In this document: positions 26,985 to 35,339 of the stretch, in pieces
How the letters are laid out: each line of letters starts with the position of its first letter
Position numbering within the stretch: the stretch's first letter is position 1
From: Methylobacterium aerolatum
GTDB lineage: Bacteria; Pseudomonadota; Alphaproteobacteria; Rhizobiales; Beijerinckiaceae
Reading direction: 5' to 3'
NCBI RefSeq assembly: GCF_022179085.1
Contig: NZ_BPQE01000017.1
Span: 62,001-126,000 of the forward strand
DNA: 64,000 bases
Position numbers and translations under genes: made by a program
Notes under the pieces: generated by a model
Databases searched by the model: none
Told to the model about the DNA's origin: nothing
The model's input: the letters and a program-made list of their open reading frames with translations, nothing else

Positions 26985-27911
26985 ATGAGCGGGGACCTGA
27001 ATGCCGTCACGGTGCTTACGCGCTTTCACACTATCCAAAGACTTGATCTCCTCGACGAGGCCCTGTTCTCCCTGCTTGGACAGAATGGTGTCCATGTCCG
27101 CTCCCGCATCCTGTGCCAGAGCCTTGAGGAGGGTGAGTTCGCGCGCGTCGTTGCGATGTGCCAAGTCTATGAAAAGCTTGGCTTGGATGTTTCGGCGACG
27201 AACGAGCACTTCGACGACGATGCCGATCATCGCTCCGAATTGCTCAATCGCGGCATGGCGCGCCTCGAGACGCGATATCTCGCGTTTCTCGATTGCGACG
27301 ACGTGGTGTACCCATCCTGCTACATCCGTCTGATCGAGCGGATCGAAGCGACCGGTTCAGCGCTAGCTTTCACAGGTGTCAAAATTTGTGAATATTTCCG
27401 AGAATCCAAGAACGTATTTGCAAAGTCGAAATATTTAGGATTCGGTAATGCGCCGAAGGCCCAATTTTTTATTCAGAATCAGTATCCGATCCACTCATTT
27501 GTTGTCGATGTGTCGCGCGTCGATCCGGTGGATCTCTATTTTGATACGGACGCCGCGAGGAATGAAGATTACGCCTTTTTATTCAGGCTTCTCAGAAAAT
27601 ATCAATTCGACACAAACGAGTTTAATAGGCCAAACTGCGAGTACCGGCTAAATATTGATGGGGACAATACGGTTTCAGTCTTCGATGTCGCTAGCGACTC
27701 GAGTAAAAACGGCGTGACGCAGAAAAATATATGGATCGCGTCCGGTCGGAGCAACCCATCGCGATCGACTTCGAGGATCTCGCGGATCTCATCTCGTATC
27801 ACGCGAATCTTTCCGCGCAGGAAGCGCAGACAAAGCTTGCCGAGGAAGAGGGCCGAATCGCGCAATACGCCCTGGTTCGCCGGATTGCGTCACCGGAAAA
27901 CGGACGGCTGA
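26985..27911 (+). CDS. Second family 2 glycosyltransferase, frameshifted at its C-terminal part
   Basis: From MSGDLNAVTVLTRFH (ATG 26985). The first 245 residues read as a GT-A transferase: VLTRFHTIQRLDLLDEAL, RYLAFLDCDDVVYPSCYIRL with the Asp pair, and the acidic NEDYAFLFRLL. After GVTQKN the frame turns into Arg/Ser repeats (SRSTSRISRISSRITRIF) and stops at 27911, while a sensible sequence continues in the -1 register. Adding one A to the run at 27723-27727 joins the two and gives a 431-residue protein. So this is either a sequencing slip, a recent mutation or a phase-variable gene. Base composition is again lower in GC. Confidence 0.75.
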   Translation: MSGDLNAVTVLTRFHTIQRLDLLDEALFSLLGQNGVHVRSRILCQSLEEGEFARVVAMCQVYEKLGLDVSATNEHFDDDADHRSELLNRGMARLETRYLAFLDCDDVVYPSCYIRLIERIEATGSALAFTGVKICEYFRESKNVFAKSKYLGFGNAPKAQFFIQNQYPIHSFVVDVSRVDPVDLYFDTDAARNEDYAFLFRLLRKYQFDTNEFNRPNCEYRLNIDGDNTVSVFDVASDSSKNGVTQKNIWIASGRSNPSRSTSRISRISSRITRIFPRRKRRQSLPRKRAESRNTPWFAGLRHRKTDG

Positions 27912-28279
27912 AGTATCATCTTGACCGCATCATCAAGCGCGCCGACGGCGATTATATCGTCGATGGCTGGTGTGCCGGTGGACCGCATCGTCCGCTGGCG
28001 CTCGTCGTCTTCAACGCCTTCAAGGATCCTTCCGGCTTCCGTGCAAGCTTCAACGGGCGAGAGGATGTAGCCCGGATGCTGAAGAGCGACGAGCTGAATT
28101 TCGGCTTCTCCGTACCGGTGAAGGGCGCTGCAAGCATCGGCCTCATCGCTCTCTGCTCGGACGGAAACATCTATCAGTCCGACACCATCTCCCTCATCGA
28201 CGACCCGCGGGCGCCTACGCCGCGTCCCGGCCTGCGGACCTCGCTCGGACGGACACTCCGCCGTCATTTACCAGTGTGA
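27731..28279 (+). CDS. C-terminal part of the frameshifted glycosyltransferase
   Basis: 182 residues that continue the preceding gene in the neighbouring frame (MDRVRSEQPIAIDFEDLADLISYHANLSAQ...). The ATG at 27731 has no ribosome-binding site and lies inside the upstream coding region, so independent translation is unlikely. The natural reading is ...GVTQKKYMDRVRSEQ... across an A6 tract. The segment begins with a helical region (EDLADLISYHANLSAQEAQTKL). A domain follows with YIVDGWCAGGPHRPLALVVFNAF, which looks like a beta-rich accessory domain of surface-glycan enzymes. No family is recognised. Confidence 0.6.
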   Translation: MDRVRSEQPIAIDFEDLADLISYHANLSAQEAQTKLAEEEGRIAQYALVRRIASPENGRLKYHLDRIIKRADGDYIVDGWCAGGPHRPLALVVFNAFKDPSGFRASFNGREDVARMLKSDELNFGFSVPVKGAASIGLIALCSDGNIYQSDTISLIDDPRAPTPRPGLRTSLGRTLRRHLPV

Positions 28280-28299
28280 GGCAGGGGCTCGCGCCGCTC

Positions 28300-29142
28300 T
28301 CACCCCCTCTCCACCGGCCGGTCCGTGTCCGCGCCCCATTCCGCCCACGAGCCGTCGTAGAGGCTCCGCGCGGGATGGCCCATCGTCTCCAGGGCGAGGG
28401 AAATGATCGCCGCCGTTACGCCCGATCCGCAGGTGGTGACGACCGGGCGGCGGGGATCGACGCCCGCCGCGGCGAAGACCTCCGCCAACTCCTCCGGGCT
28501 CTTCAGGCGGCCGTCCCGCTGGAGCGCGGCGTAGTGCAGGTTCTTCGCCCCCGGCATGTGGCCAGGGCGCACGCCGGGGCGGGGCTCCTCCTCCTCGCCG
28601 CGGAAGCGGGGACCGGAACGGGCATCGACCACCTGCGTGCTCTCGCCCGCCAGGGCGCGGGCGACGTCGTCGGCATCCGCCACCGCCCCACGGTCGAGGC
28701 GCGCGGTGAAGTGGCGCCGCTCCCTCGTCCTCCCCTCGCCCTCCTCGGTCGGGTAGCCCGCCGCCACCCAGGCGGGCAGGCCACCGTCGAGGACGAGGGC
28801 GTCGCGCATCCCGAAGGTCTTCAGCATCCACCAGACGCGGGGGGCCGAGAACAGGCCCATGCCGTCGTAGACCACGACCTGCTGCCCGTCGCCGACGCCG
28901 AGCGCGCGCATCCGCGAGGCGAAGACCTCCGGCCGGGGCATCATGTGCGGCAGCGGGGACTCCGTGTCGCTCATCGCGTCGAGGTCGAACCGGATCGCCC
29001 CGGGGATGTGCGCCGCGCGGTATTCCGCCTCCGGCTCGCGCTTGGCGGCGGGCAGGTACCACGAGGCGTCGAGCACCACGATGTCCGGCGCCGAGAGGCG
29101 TTCGTGGAGCCAGGCGGGGGTGACGAGGGGCGAGTGCGCCAT
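28300..29142 (-). CDS. sseA: 3-mercaptopyruvate/thiosulfate sulfurtransferase
   Basis: 280-residue two-domain rhodanese. The N-terminal inactive domain contains VVLDASWYLPAAKREPEAEY, HIPGAIRFDLDAMSD and VVVYDGMGLFSAPRVWW. The C-terminal catalytic domain carries the sulfur-accepting Cys in TTCGSGVTAAI, the CG-S/T-G-V-T loop typical of 3-mercaptopyruvate sulfurtransferases as opposed to CRKGVT of thiosulfate-specific enzymes. Start MAHSPLVTPAWL at 29142; a frame extension to 29241 has no similarity. Convergent with the frameshifted glycosyltransferase gene, 20 bases away, marking the right edge of the A+T-richer islet. Confidence 0.92.
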   Translation of the reverse strand: MAHSPLVTPAWLHERLSAPDIVVLDASWYLPAAKREPEAEYRAAHIPGAIRFDLDAMSDTESPLPHMMPRPEVFASRMRALGVGDGQQVVVYDGMGLFSAPRVWWMLKTFGMRDALVLDGGLPAWVAAGYPTEEGEGRTRERRHFTARLDRGAVADADDVARALAGESTQVVDARSGPRFRGEEEEPRPGVRPGHMPGAKNLHYAALQRDGRLKSPEELAEVFAAAGVDPRRPVVTTCGSGVTAAIISLALETMGHPARSLYDGSWAEWGADTDRPVERG

Positions 29143-29487
29143 GATCCGATCCGTGTGAAGCCGCGCGCAGCAAATCACAGGGCGCCGCGCAATGCACGGG
29201 GGCAATGCCGAAGCGGCGACGGCGAGGGCAGCCCGGCCCATGGACCGGTCAGCTACGCATTTGCCACGTTGGTCAATTGCGCTGGGCGCAACCCGTACTT
29301 GTTTTCACGGCGCTGCACCCCAGCTACGACAGAACCATGACATCCCCGCGCCGGCGTGATTCCGGCCTCGTACGGTCTTCACCGGCCAGCGTCGCCTCCG
29401 CGTCGCCCAGTGTCGCTTTACGGTTTCGGGATATTCCTCACTCGTAGCCAACGGGGAGCCTGCGCGGCGACCTTCGGAATCCGACCC

Positions 29488-29721
29488 ATGAACCAACTCG
29501 TCCGCATGTCGCAGGTCGGCGAAGCCGAGAGCATCAAGGAGCCCTCGCCCGAGTTCCGCGTGCCCTTCGCCCAGTCCGGCGCCTTCGTCTGCAAGTACAT
29601 CATCGGTGAGCCGAGCGATCAGGCGATCTGCTGCGGCGCGCCCGTGTCCGACGGCAAGAGCTGGTGCGCCTTCCACCGCCGCATCGTCTTCGAGCCCGCC
29701 CGGCCCGGCCGCATCCGCTGA
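29488..29721 (+). CDS. Small protein with GcrA-like zinc-binding tail
   Basis: 77 residues. The C-terminal half (CKYIIGEPSDQAICCGAP, then WCAFHRRIVF) resembles the Cys/His zinc motif at the C-terminus of the alphaproteobacterial cell-cycle regulator GcrA (C-x-W/Y-x-IGxP...CG...YC-x-x-H). The N-terminal DNA-binding helices of GcrA are absent and are replaced by an unstructured 35-residue lead. It could be a stand-alone zinc-ribbon paralogue that binds RNA polymerase sigma-70 the way the GcrA tail does, but this is inference. Start is the ATG at 29488. About 345 bases separate it from the divergent sseA start. Confidence 0.65.
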   Translation: MNQLVRMSQVGEAESIKEPSPEFRVPFAQSGAFVCKYIIGEPSDQAICCGAPVSDGKSWCAFHRRIVFEPARPGRIR

Positions 29722-29844
29722 GCGCCGCGCGCGGGTTCCTGCCAAGGGCCCGTCGCACCGTTGCCAGCCCGTGCCGCGCCGCAGCATGATCGCGGGGCGC
29801 CCGGCCGCACCGAATCGGCGGCGGTCGCGAAGGAGATCGAGACG

Positions 29845-30444
29845 GTGACGTTGTCCAACCCCCGCAAAGCCGACCACGCGATCGATCCGCTCTTCCTCGA
29901 GCGGCACTCCCCCCGCGCCTTCACCGGCGAGGCCGTGCCGGAGGCGGAGCTGATGCGCATGATCGAGGCGGCGCGCTGGTCGCCCTCCGGCTACAATTCC
30001 CAGCCCTGGCGCTTCCTCTACGCCCTGAGGGACGACGCCCATTGGCAGACGTTCTTCGATCTGCTGGTGCCCGGCAACCAGAAGTGGGTGTCCGGTACCG
30101 GCGCGATCCTCTTCCTCGTCTCCAACGCGCGGATGCGGGTGGGTGACGAGCTGAAGCCCTCCTACAGCCACTCCTTCGATACCGGCGCCGCGTCCCTCGC
30201 CTTCCAGCTCCAGGCCGTCCGGCAAGGGTGGCATGCCCACGGCATGACCGGTTTCGACCATGCCCGGGCGCCCGAGGTGCTGCGCCTGCCGGAGCACCAT
30301 CGGATCGAGGCCGCCTTCGCGGTGGGCCGCAAGGTGGCCGAGGCCGACCTCACCGAGGAGCAGCGCCCCAAGGAGACGCCGAACGGCCGCCGGCCGATCA
30401 CCGATTTCGTGATCGCCGGGCCGTTCTCGCCGCAGGCGGAGTGA
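29845..30444 (+). CDS. Nitroreductase family protein
   Basis: 199-residue flavoprotein of the FMN-dependent nitroreductase fold. The start is a GTG at 29845 with AAGGAG nine bases upstream, which decides against a longer frame from 29761. Visible hallmarks are RHSPRAFTGEAVPEAELMRMIEAARWSPSGYNSQPWRF (FMN phosphate contact and SxxxNxQPW), SFDTGAASLAFQLQAVRQGWHAHGM, and the C-terminal ITDFVIAG. The natural substrate is unknown; members reduce nitroaromatics, quinones or enones with NAD(P)H. Monocistronic by position, 49 bases before the SHOCT gene. Confidence 0.9.
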   Translation: MTLSNPRKADHAIDPLFLERHSPRAFTGEAVPEAELMRMIEAARWSPSGYNSQPWRFLYALRDDAHWQTFFDLLVPGNQKWVSGTGAILFLVSNARMRVGDELKPSYSHSFDTGAASLAFQLQAVRQGWHAHGMTGFDHARAPEVLRLPEHHRIEAAFAVGRKVAEADLTEEQRPKETPNGRRPITDFVIAGPFSPQAE

Positions 30445-30493
30445 ACCCGCCCGCGCCGCTTTTCCGTTCCACCCGCCCCGTCGGAGTGCCGCG

Positions 30494-31306
30494 ATGATGC
30501 CGTTCGGTGAAACCGGAACGAGGGACGACGGCGAGGGGCCGGACGAAGCCTCCGGCTTGCAGAAGGTCGCCGAGCGGCACGAGGTGAGCCTGGAGGCGGT
30601 GCGACACGTCCTCCGGGCCCTGGAGCGCGGCTACGGCCGTATGGCGCAGTTCGATCACCCCGATCTCGGCGGGATGGGCCAGTGGAGTGCGGGCGGCATG
30701 ACGATGGTCGGCCGCATGTTCGATGACGGGCTGCGCGCCCGGGTCGCCGCCCTGTGCACCGAGCTGGCGGCGCGCCTGCCGGCGGAGGGCTTTTCCGCTC
30801 CGGGCCACTCCGGCGGCGTCGAACCCTGGTGGCCGGGCGACCTCGGCCGCCCGTCCTCGACGGGGTCGCAGAACGGGATGCGCTACGCCTACTTCCCCGA
30901 GAGCCGCCGCCTCGCCATCGAGGAGGGCTCCGGCGTCTCGGTGTACGACACGGGCGATCACGCGATCTCCGGCGTTTCGCAGGCGAACGGCCTCCTGACC
31001 TTCACGGGGTCGGCGGGCGCCGTCGCCCTCGACCGCCTGCGGCGCGTCGAGGGTGGGGCCACCCCGTCCCCGGAGCCGGCCCGCGCCGCGCCGGCGGATC
31101 CGGCTCACGGTGCGCCGCCTCAAGCCGCGCCGGTGAAGGCCTTCGTCCCTCCGCCCGTGGCGCCGCCGAAGCCTTCGCACGCCCCGTCCCATGGGGCCGA
31201 CGACGTGCTCACGACGATCGAGCGCTTGGCCGACCTGCACAAGCGCGGCGTGCTGACGGATCAGGAGTTTCAGGCCAAGAAAGCCGAGTTGCTGGCGCGG
31301 CTCTGA
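30494..31306 (+). CDS. SHOCT-domain protein
   Basis: 270 residues. The N-terminal region has a helical segment (EVSLEAVRHVLRALERGYGRMAQFDHPDLGGMGQWSAGGM) seen in a group of SHOCT proteins. A central Gly/Ser-rich part with a beta-strand-like segment follows (MRYAYFPESRRLAIEEGSGVSVYDTGDHAISG), then an extended Pro/Ala linker (about 190-235). The C-terminal SHOCT motif reads ERLADLHKRGVLTDQEFQAKKAELLARL. SHOCT tails mediate oligomerisation in many small proteins; function here is unknown. Convergent with kdsD across a perfect palindrome. Confidence 0.82.
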   Translation: MMPFGETGTRDDGEGPDEASGLQKVAERHEVSLEAVRHVLRALERGYGRMAQFDHPDLGGMGQWSAGGMTMVGRMFDDGLRARVAALCTELAARLPAEGFSAPGHSGGVEPWWPGDLGRPSSTGSQNGMRYAYFPESRRLAIEEGSGVSVYDTGDHAISGVSQANGLLTFTGSAGAVALDRLRRVEGGATPSPEPARAAPADPAHGAPPQAAPVKAFVPPPVAPPKPSHAPSHGADDVLTTIERLADLHKRGVLTDQEFQAKKAELLARL

Positions 31307-31317
31307 GCGCGCCACAC

Positions 31318-31345
31318 CGCTGTCGTTGCGCGCGCAACGACAGCG
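31318..31345. terminator. Bidirectional terminator-like perfect palindrome
   Basis: cgctgtcgttgcgc immediately followed by its exact reverse complement, 28 bases in all. It lies between the convergent SHOCT and kdsD genes, 11 bases after one stop and 27 from the other. The symmetry lets it act in both directions; no long T run is present. Confidence 0.6.
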
Positions 31346-31372
31346 TCGTCTCAGCGCGAACGGAGTGCCGCC

Positions 31373-32401
31373 TCAGGCGATCCCGGCCCGCAGCAGGTCG
31401 TGGACGTGGAGGATGCCGACCGGCTTGCCGTCCTGCACGGCGAAGACCGCCGTGATCAGCTTGCGGTTCATCAGCTCCAGGGCGGCGCTGGCGAACTTGT
31501 GCGGCTCCACGGTGATCGGGTCGCGGGTCATGACCCGGTGGACCGGCAGGTCGAGGATCTGCGGGCCCATGTGGCGGCGAAGGTCGCCGTCGGTGACGAT
31601 GCCGACAAGGCGCCCGTCCGGGCCGGTGACGCCGACGCAGCCGTAGCGGCGGGCGGCCATCTCGATCAGCACCCCGGACATCAGCGCGTCCTCGGTCACG
31701 AGGGGCATCTCCGCGCCGCCGTGCATGAGGTGCTGCACGGTCTTCAGGCGGGCGGCCAGCGTCCCGCCGGGGTGGAGAGTGTGGAAGCGGGCGGAGGTGA
31801 AGCCCCGCCGCTCCAGCAGCGTCACCGCCAGGGCGTCGCCGAGGGCGAGCTGAATCAGGCTGGAGGAGGTCGGCGCGAGGTCGTGCGGGCAGGATTCGCG
31901 CACGCGGGGCAGTTCCAGCACCACGTCGGCGGCCTTGCCGAGCGTGCTCGCGGCGTTGCGCGTCACGCCGATCAGCGGAATGGAGTGGCGGCGGGAGAAG
32001 CCCACGAGGTCGGAGAGTTCCGCCGTCTCGCCCGACCAGGACAGGGCGAGGATCACGTCGTCCGGGGCGATCATGCCGAGGTCGCCGTGGCTCGCCTCGG
32101 TCGGGTGGACGAAGAAGGCATGGGTGCCGGTGGAGGCGAGCGTCGCCGCGAGCTTGCGCCCCACATGGCCGCTCTTGCCGATGCCGCTGACGATCACCCG
32201 GCCCTCGACCCCGAGGATCACGTCCACCGCCCGCTCGAAGGCGGTGCCCAGGGGCCCGTCGAAGGCGGCGATCACCTCCTGCAGGGCGCTGACGCCGAGG
32301 TTCAGGCTGCGCAGGCCGAGGTGCCGCACCGCGTCCGCGCGGGGGGCGATGGCCGGGGCGAAGGTCTCGTCGAGGAGGGCGGGCGCGGCCGAGGGGGTCA
32401 T
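31373..32401 (-). CDS. kdsD: D-arabinose-5-phosphate isomerase
   Basis: Interconverts ribulose-5-phosphate and arabinose-5-phosphate, the first step toward KDO of lipopolysaccharide. 342 residues. An N-terminal SIS sugar-isomerase domain is recognised by VIVSGIGKSGHVGRKLAATLASTGTHAFFVHPTEASHGDLG and ILALSWSGETAEL. Two CBS domains follow (about 220-342: MHGGAEMPLVTEDALMSGV and VHRVMTRDPITVEPHKFASAALELMN). Start MTPSAAPALLDE at 32401, since the longer frame from 32443 is unlike the family. No kdsC or capsule genes flank it, so the housekeeping KdsD role is more likely than the capsule-specific KpsF. Confidence 0.93.
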   Translation of the reverse strand: MTPSAAPALLDETFAPAIAPRADAVRHLGLRSLNLGVSALQEVIAAFDGPLGTAFERAVDVILGVEGRVIVSGIGKSGHVGRKLAATLASTGTHAFFVHPTEASHGDLGMIAPDDVILALSWSGETAELSDLVGFSRRHSIPLIGVTRNAASTLGKAADVVLELPRVRESCPHDLAPTSSSLIQLALGDALAVTLLERRGFTSARFHTLHPGGTLAARLKTVQHLMHGGAEMPLVTEDALMSGVLIEMAARRYGCVGVTGPDGRLVGIVTDGDLRRHMGPQILDLPVHRVMTRDPITVEPHKFASAALELMNRKLITAVFAVQDGKPVGILHVHDLLRAGIA

Positions 32402-32577
32402 GGCGTTCCGTATCGCATCGGGGCGCTCTCCGGCGTCACGCACGATTGCCCCGTTGCCTGCGACGCTTAAGAGCGGGCCGTGGCCGGATTATGACCCGGT
32501 TCCCACCGTTGCCCCGCCCCCCGGACGGGGTGCATGATGGCGCCACGCCCGATCACCTCGCGCACCGAGGGACACCC

Positions 32578-34011
32578 ATGACGATCCGCTTTCCCGATCC
32601 CGATCCCAAGATCCTCGCCCGCCGGGACGAGATCCTCGCCGGCCTCGCGCCCCTCGTGGCGGAGGAGGCGCTGATCGTCTCCGAGGACGAGCGCCGGGCC
32701 TTCGAGACGGACGGACTCACCGCCTACCGGCAGATGCCGCTCGCCGTCGTGCTGCCCTCCACCACCGAGGAGGTGTCGAAGGTCATGGCCTATTGCCACG
32801 CCCAGGGCGTGCGGGTGGTGCCGCGCGGCGCCGGCACGTCGCTGGCCGGCGGGGCGATCGCGCAGGGGGATGCGATCATCCTCGGCACCGCCAAGATGAC
32901 GAAGATCCTCGACATCGACTTCGCCGACCGTGTGGCGCGGGTGCAGAGCGGCATCACCAACCTCGCCATCTCCGGCGCGGTGGCCCACGAGGGCTTCTTC
33001 TACGCGCCCGATCCGTCGAGTCAGCTCGCCTGCACCATCGCCGGCAATATCGCCATGAATTCCGGCGGCGCGCACTGCCTGAAATACGGCGTGACCACCA
33101 ACAATCTGCTGGGCGTCACCCTGGTGATGAACGACGGGACCGTGGTCGAGCTCGGCGGCGACCACCTCGACGCGGCGGGCTACGACCTCCTCGGCCTCGT
33201 CTGCGGCTCGGAGGGCCAGCTTGGCATCGTCACCGAGGCGACGGTGCGCATCCTTCGGGCCGCCGAGGGGGCGCGGCCGGTGCTCGTCGGCTTCTCGAAG
33301 GTCGAGGATGCGGGCGATTGCGTCGCCGCGATCATCGCCGCCGGCATCATCCCCGTGGCGATCGAGTACATGGACCGCAACGCCATCCTCATCACCGAGG
33401 ACTTCGCCAAGGCCGGCTATCCCCGCGACGCCGAGGCGATGCTGATCATCGAGGTCGAGGGCTCGCAGGCCGAGTGCGACGCCATGCTCGCCCGGATCGA
33501 GGCGATCGCCAAGGACTTCCGGCCGACCAGCATCCGCGTCTCGCGCTCCGAGGCGGAATCCGCCGCCATCTGGAAGGGCCGCAAATCCGCCTTCGGCGCC
33601 ACCGGCCGCATCTCCGACTACATCTGCATGGACGGCACCATCCCCACCGGCCAGCTCGGGCCGGTGCTGGAGCGGATCGAGGCGATCTGCGCCGGCCACG
33701 GCCTTCGCGTCGCCAACGTCTTCCACGCGGGCGACGGCAACCTGCACCCGCTGATCCTGTTCGACATCAACACGCCCGGCGAGTTGCAGAAGGCGGAGGC
33801 TGCGGGCGACGAGATCCTCAAGCTCTGCGTCGAGGTCGGCGGCTGCCTCACCGGCGAGCACGGCGTCGGCATCGAGAAGCGCGACCTCATGCGCTTCCAG
33901 TACAATCAGGAGGATCTGGAGCAGCAGATGCGGGTAAAGGGCGTGTTCGATCCGGACTGGATGCTCAATCCCGCCAAGGTCTTCCCGCTGGACGGGCGGA
34001 TCGCCGCCTGA
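32578..34011 (+). CDS. glcD: FAD-linked oxidase, GlcD type (glycolate/D-lactate oxidase subunit)
   Basis: 477-residue flavoprotein of the PCMH/vanillyl-alcohol-oxidase family. FAD-binding segments PRGAGTSLAGGAIAQ, RVQSGITNLAISGAV, SSQLACTIAGNIAMNSGGAHCLKYGVTTNNLLG and CGSEGQLGIVTEATVRI are present. The C-terminal oxidase domain ends in NVFHAGDGNLHPLILFD and GGCLTGEHGVGIEKRD, the GlcD/D-2-hydroxyacid dehydrogenase signature. It would oxidise glycolate or D-lactate to the oxoacid. GlcE and GlcF normally follow in an operon; here the gene is followed by a 364-base gap and a mucR gene, so electron acceptor partners must be encoded elsewhere. Confidence 0.87.
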   Translation: MTIRFPDPDPKILARRDEILAGLAPLVAEEALIVSEDERRAFETDGLTAYRQMPLAVVLPSTTEEVSKVMAYCHAQGVRVVPRGAGTSLAGGAIAQGDAIILGTAKMTKILDIDFADRVARVQSGITNLAISGAVAHEGFFYAPDPSSQLACTIAGNIAMNSGGAHCLKYGVTTNNLLGVTLVMNDGTVVELGGDHLDAAGYDLLGLVCGSEGQLGIVTEATVRILRAAEGARPVLVGFSKVEDAGDCVAAIIAAGIIPVAIEYMDRNAILITEDFAKAGYPRDAEAMLIIEVEGSQAECDAMLARIEAIAKDFRPTSIRVSRSEAESAAIWKGRKSAFGATGRISDYICMDGTIPTGQLGPVLERIEAICAGHGLRVANVFHAGDGNLHPLILFDINTPGELQKAEAAGDEILKLCVEVGGCLTGEHGVGIEKRDLMRFQYNQEDLEQQMRVKGVFDPDWMLNPAKVFPLDGRIAA

Positions 34012-34375
34012 GACGCGGCGGGATCCGCCCGCCACTTCAACCTCGAATTGTCTTCGCTGCGCCGGACCGGCCACGGTCCGAGTGGCACGCGACCCCCCCG
34101 CGATCCGCGCGGCAGAGGGGCTCCACTGTCGCACGAGAAGACGGGATCCGGTCCGCCATCGCCCCGGCGGGGCAGGCGGACGGATGATCGGTTCCGGTCC
34201 CGGCGAGCCTGCGGCGCCGGTCGCCATGGTGCGACCGGCGGGTTCTGCTTGCCTGAGCGGGGGGGCGGCGGCTGTTCGACTGCGAAAGACTGTTCCGCTG
34301 TCGGCGGGCGGCGGGAAAGCCTTCGCCTGATCTGGCGGTCGGCGGCCGGGGCTGACCCCGGCGTCCGCCGTCGTC
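34012..34375. other. Gene-free interval between glcD-like gene and mucR
   Basis: 364 GC-rich bases. A hairpin gccgggg-ctga-ccccggc at 34345-34362, inside a longer imperfect stem, lies just beyond the mucR stop and may help terminate it. A frame of 82 codons at 34082-34330 has no similarity and Arg/Pro/Gly composition and was not accepted. Nothing else is seen. Confidence 0.4.
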
Positions 34376-34921
34376 TTACTCGGCGTCCGCCGTCTTGCGG
34401 CTGGAGCGGCCCTTGGCGGCGGAGGCGTCGGCCTTCCGGCGACCACCACGGGGGGCCGGAGCCTCGTCGTCCTCGACGTCGTCGATCGCGTCCGCGCCGG
34501 TTCCCGTGCGGCCCGGCTGACCGAGGCCCAGGCTCTTGGCGAGGGCGGAGCGCTGCGCGGAGTAGTTGGCGGAGGTCGTGGGATAGTCGGCGGGCAGGCC
34601 GTAGCGCTCACGGTAGGTGTGCGGATCCAGGCCGTGCTTCGTCAGGTGCCGCTTCAGGGTCTTGTACGACTTGCCGTCGATGAAGCTAATCAGGCCATCG
34701 GGGCGGATCGACTTGCGGATCTGCGCCGGCGAGGGCTTGTCGAAGGCTTCCGCGGTCTGGGCGACCGGGCCGGTGCCGACCCGGTTCAGGGCCTCGTGCA
34801 CGCTGGCGATCAGCGCCGGAAGCTCGGTGATGGGCACCGAGTTGTTGGACACATAAGCCGCGACCACGTCGACGGTCCGTTCAATATATTCCAGTTGCGA
34901 TGTCGGCGCGGTTTCAGACAT
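34376..34921 (-). CDS. mucR: MucR/Ros family transcriptional regulator lacking the zinc cysteines
   Basis: 181-residue H-NS-like or Ros/MucR regulator, a global repressor binding A+T-rich DNA in alphaproteobacteria. N-terminal oligomerisation segment LEYIERTVDVVAAYVSNNSV is followed by the DNA-binding core SFIDGKSYKTLKRHLTKHGL and YRERYGLPADYPTTSANYSAQRS. In Ros the core carries CxxC before the two His; here those positions read SFID (Ser and Asp), so a Cys2His2 site cannot form, as described for some Mesorhizobium homologues. An acidic and basic tail (about 140-181) is unusual. The upstream region is A+T-rich, consistent with autoregulation. Confidence 0.92.
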   Translation of the reverse strand: MSETAPTSQLEYIERTVDVVAAYVSNNSVPITELPALIASVHEALNRVGTGPVAQTAEAFDKPSPAQIRKSIRPDGLISFIDGKSYKTLKRHLTKHGLDPHTYRERYGLPADYPTTSANYSAQRSALAKSLGLGQPGRTGTGADAIDDVEDDEAPAPRGGRRKADASAAKGRSSRKTADAE

Positions 34922-35339
34922 CCAAGGTCCCTCGTTGCTTTCTTGTCAAAATGGCCCCTCGACGCGGAGTTATGGGTCTGAGGGAAAAATGCAAGGTGTT
35001 TTCTATTAATGTGAGATGGTCGGCTGATAGTTTACACACCGTTCATTGCCGCAACGGTGTCCCATCATAATGCCCGAAGGATCAGGGACGATATTTCCGT
35101 TTCCACGAGGAGGCGAATGCTCGCGCAGGATCGGATAAGGTTTTCCTTGAGAACTGAGACTGTTACCATTGCCGGATGCCGACACGCACAATGGTATCCG
35201 AAGCGTAAAATCCACTACAAGTTGCAACGTTGTGCTGGACAATCGCGCGCAACCGGATTGACCCCAGCGCGGGCCGCCGGCTGCGTCAATTCGGCTCGAT
35301 TCGACGCGCGATCGTGACCGGCCGGCGCGCCTCGCGGCG
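34922..35339. other. A+T-richer upstream region of mucR
   Basis: 418 bases with no supported gene. Tracts such as aaaaatgcaaggtgttttctattaatgtg (34986-35015 area) suit MucR self-binding, which prefers A/T runs. accgttcattgccgcaacggt (35037-35057) is a short imperfect dyad. A frame of 86 codons at 35057 lacks similarity and a start signal. Confidence 0.45.

Noticed and set aside
34082-34330. 82-codon frame in the gap after the GlcD-type gene
   Set aside because: Arg/Pro/Gly-rich, no similarity, no start signal.
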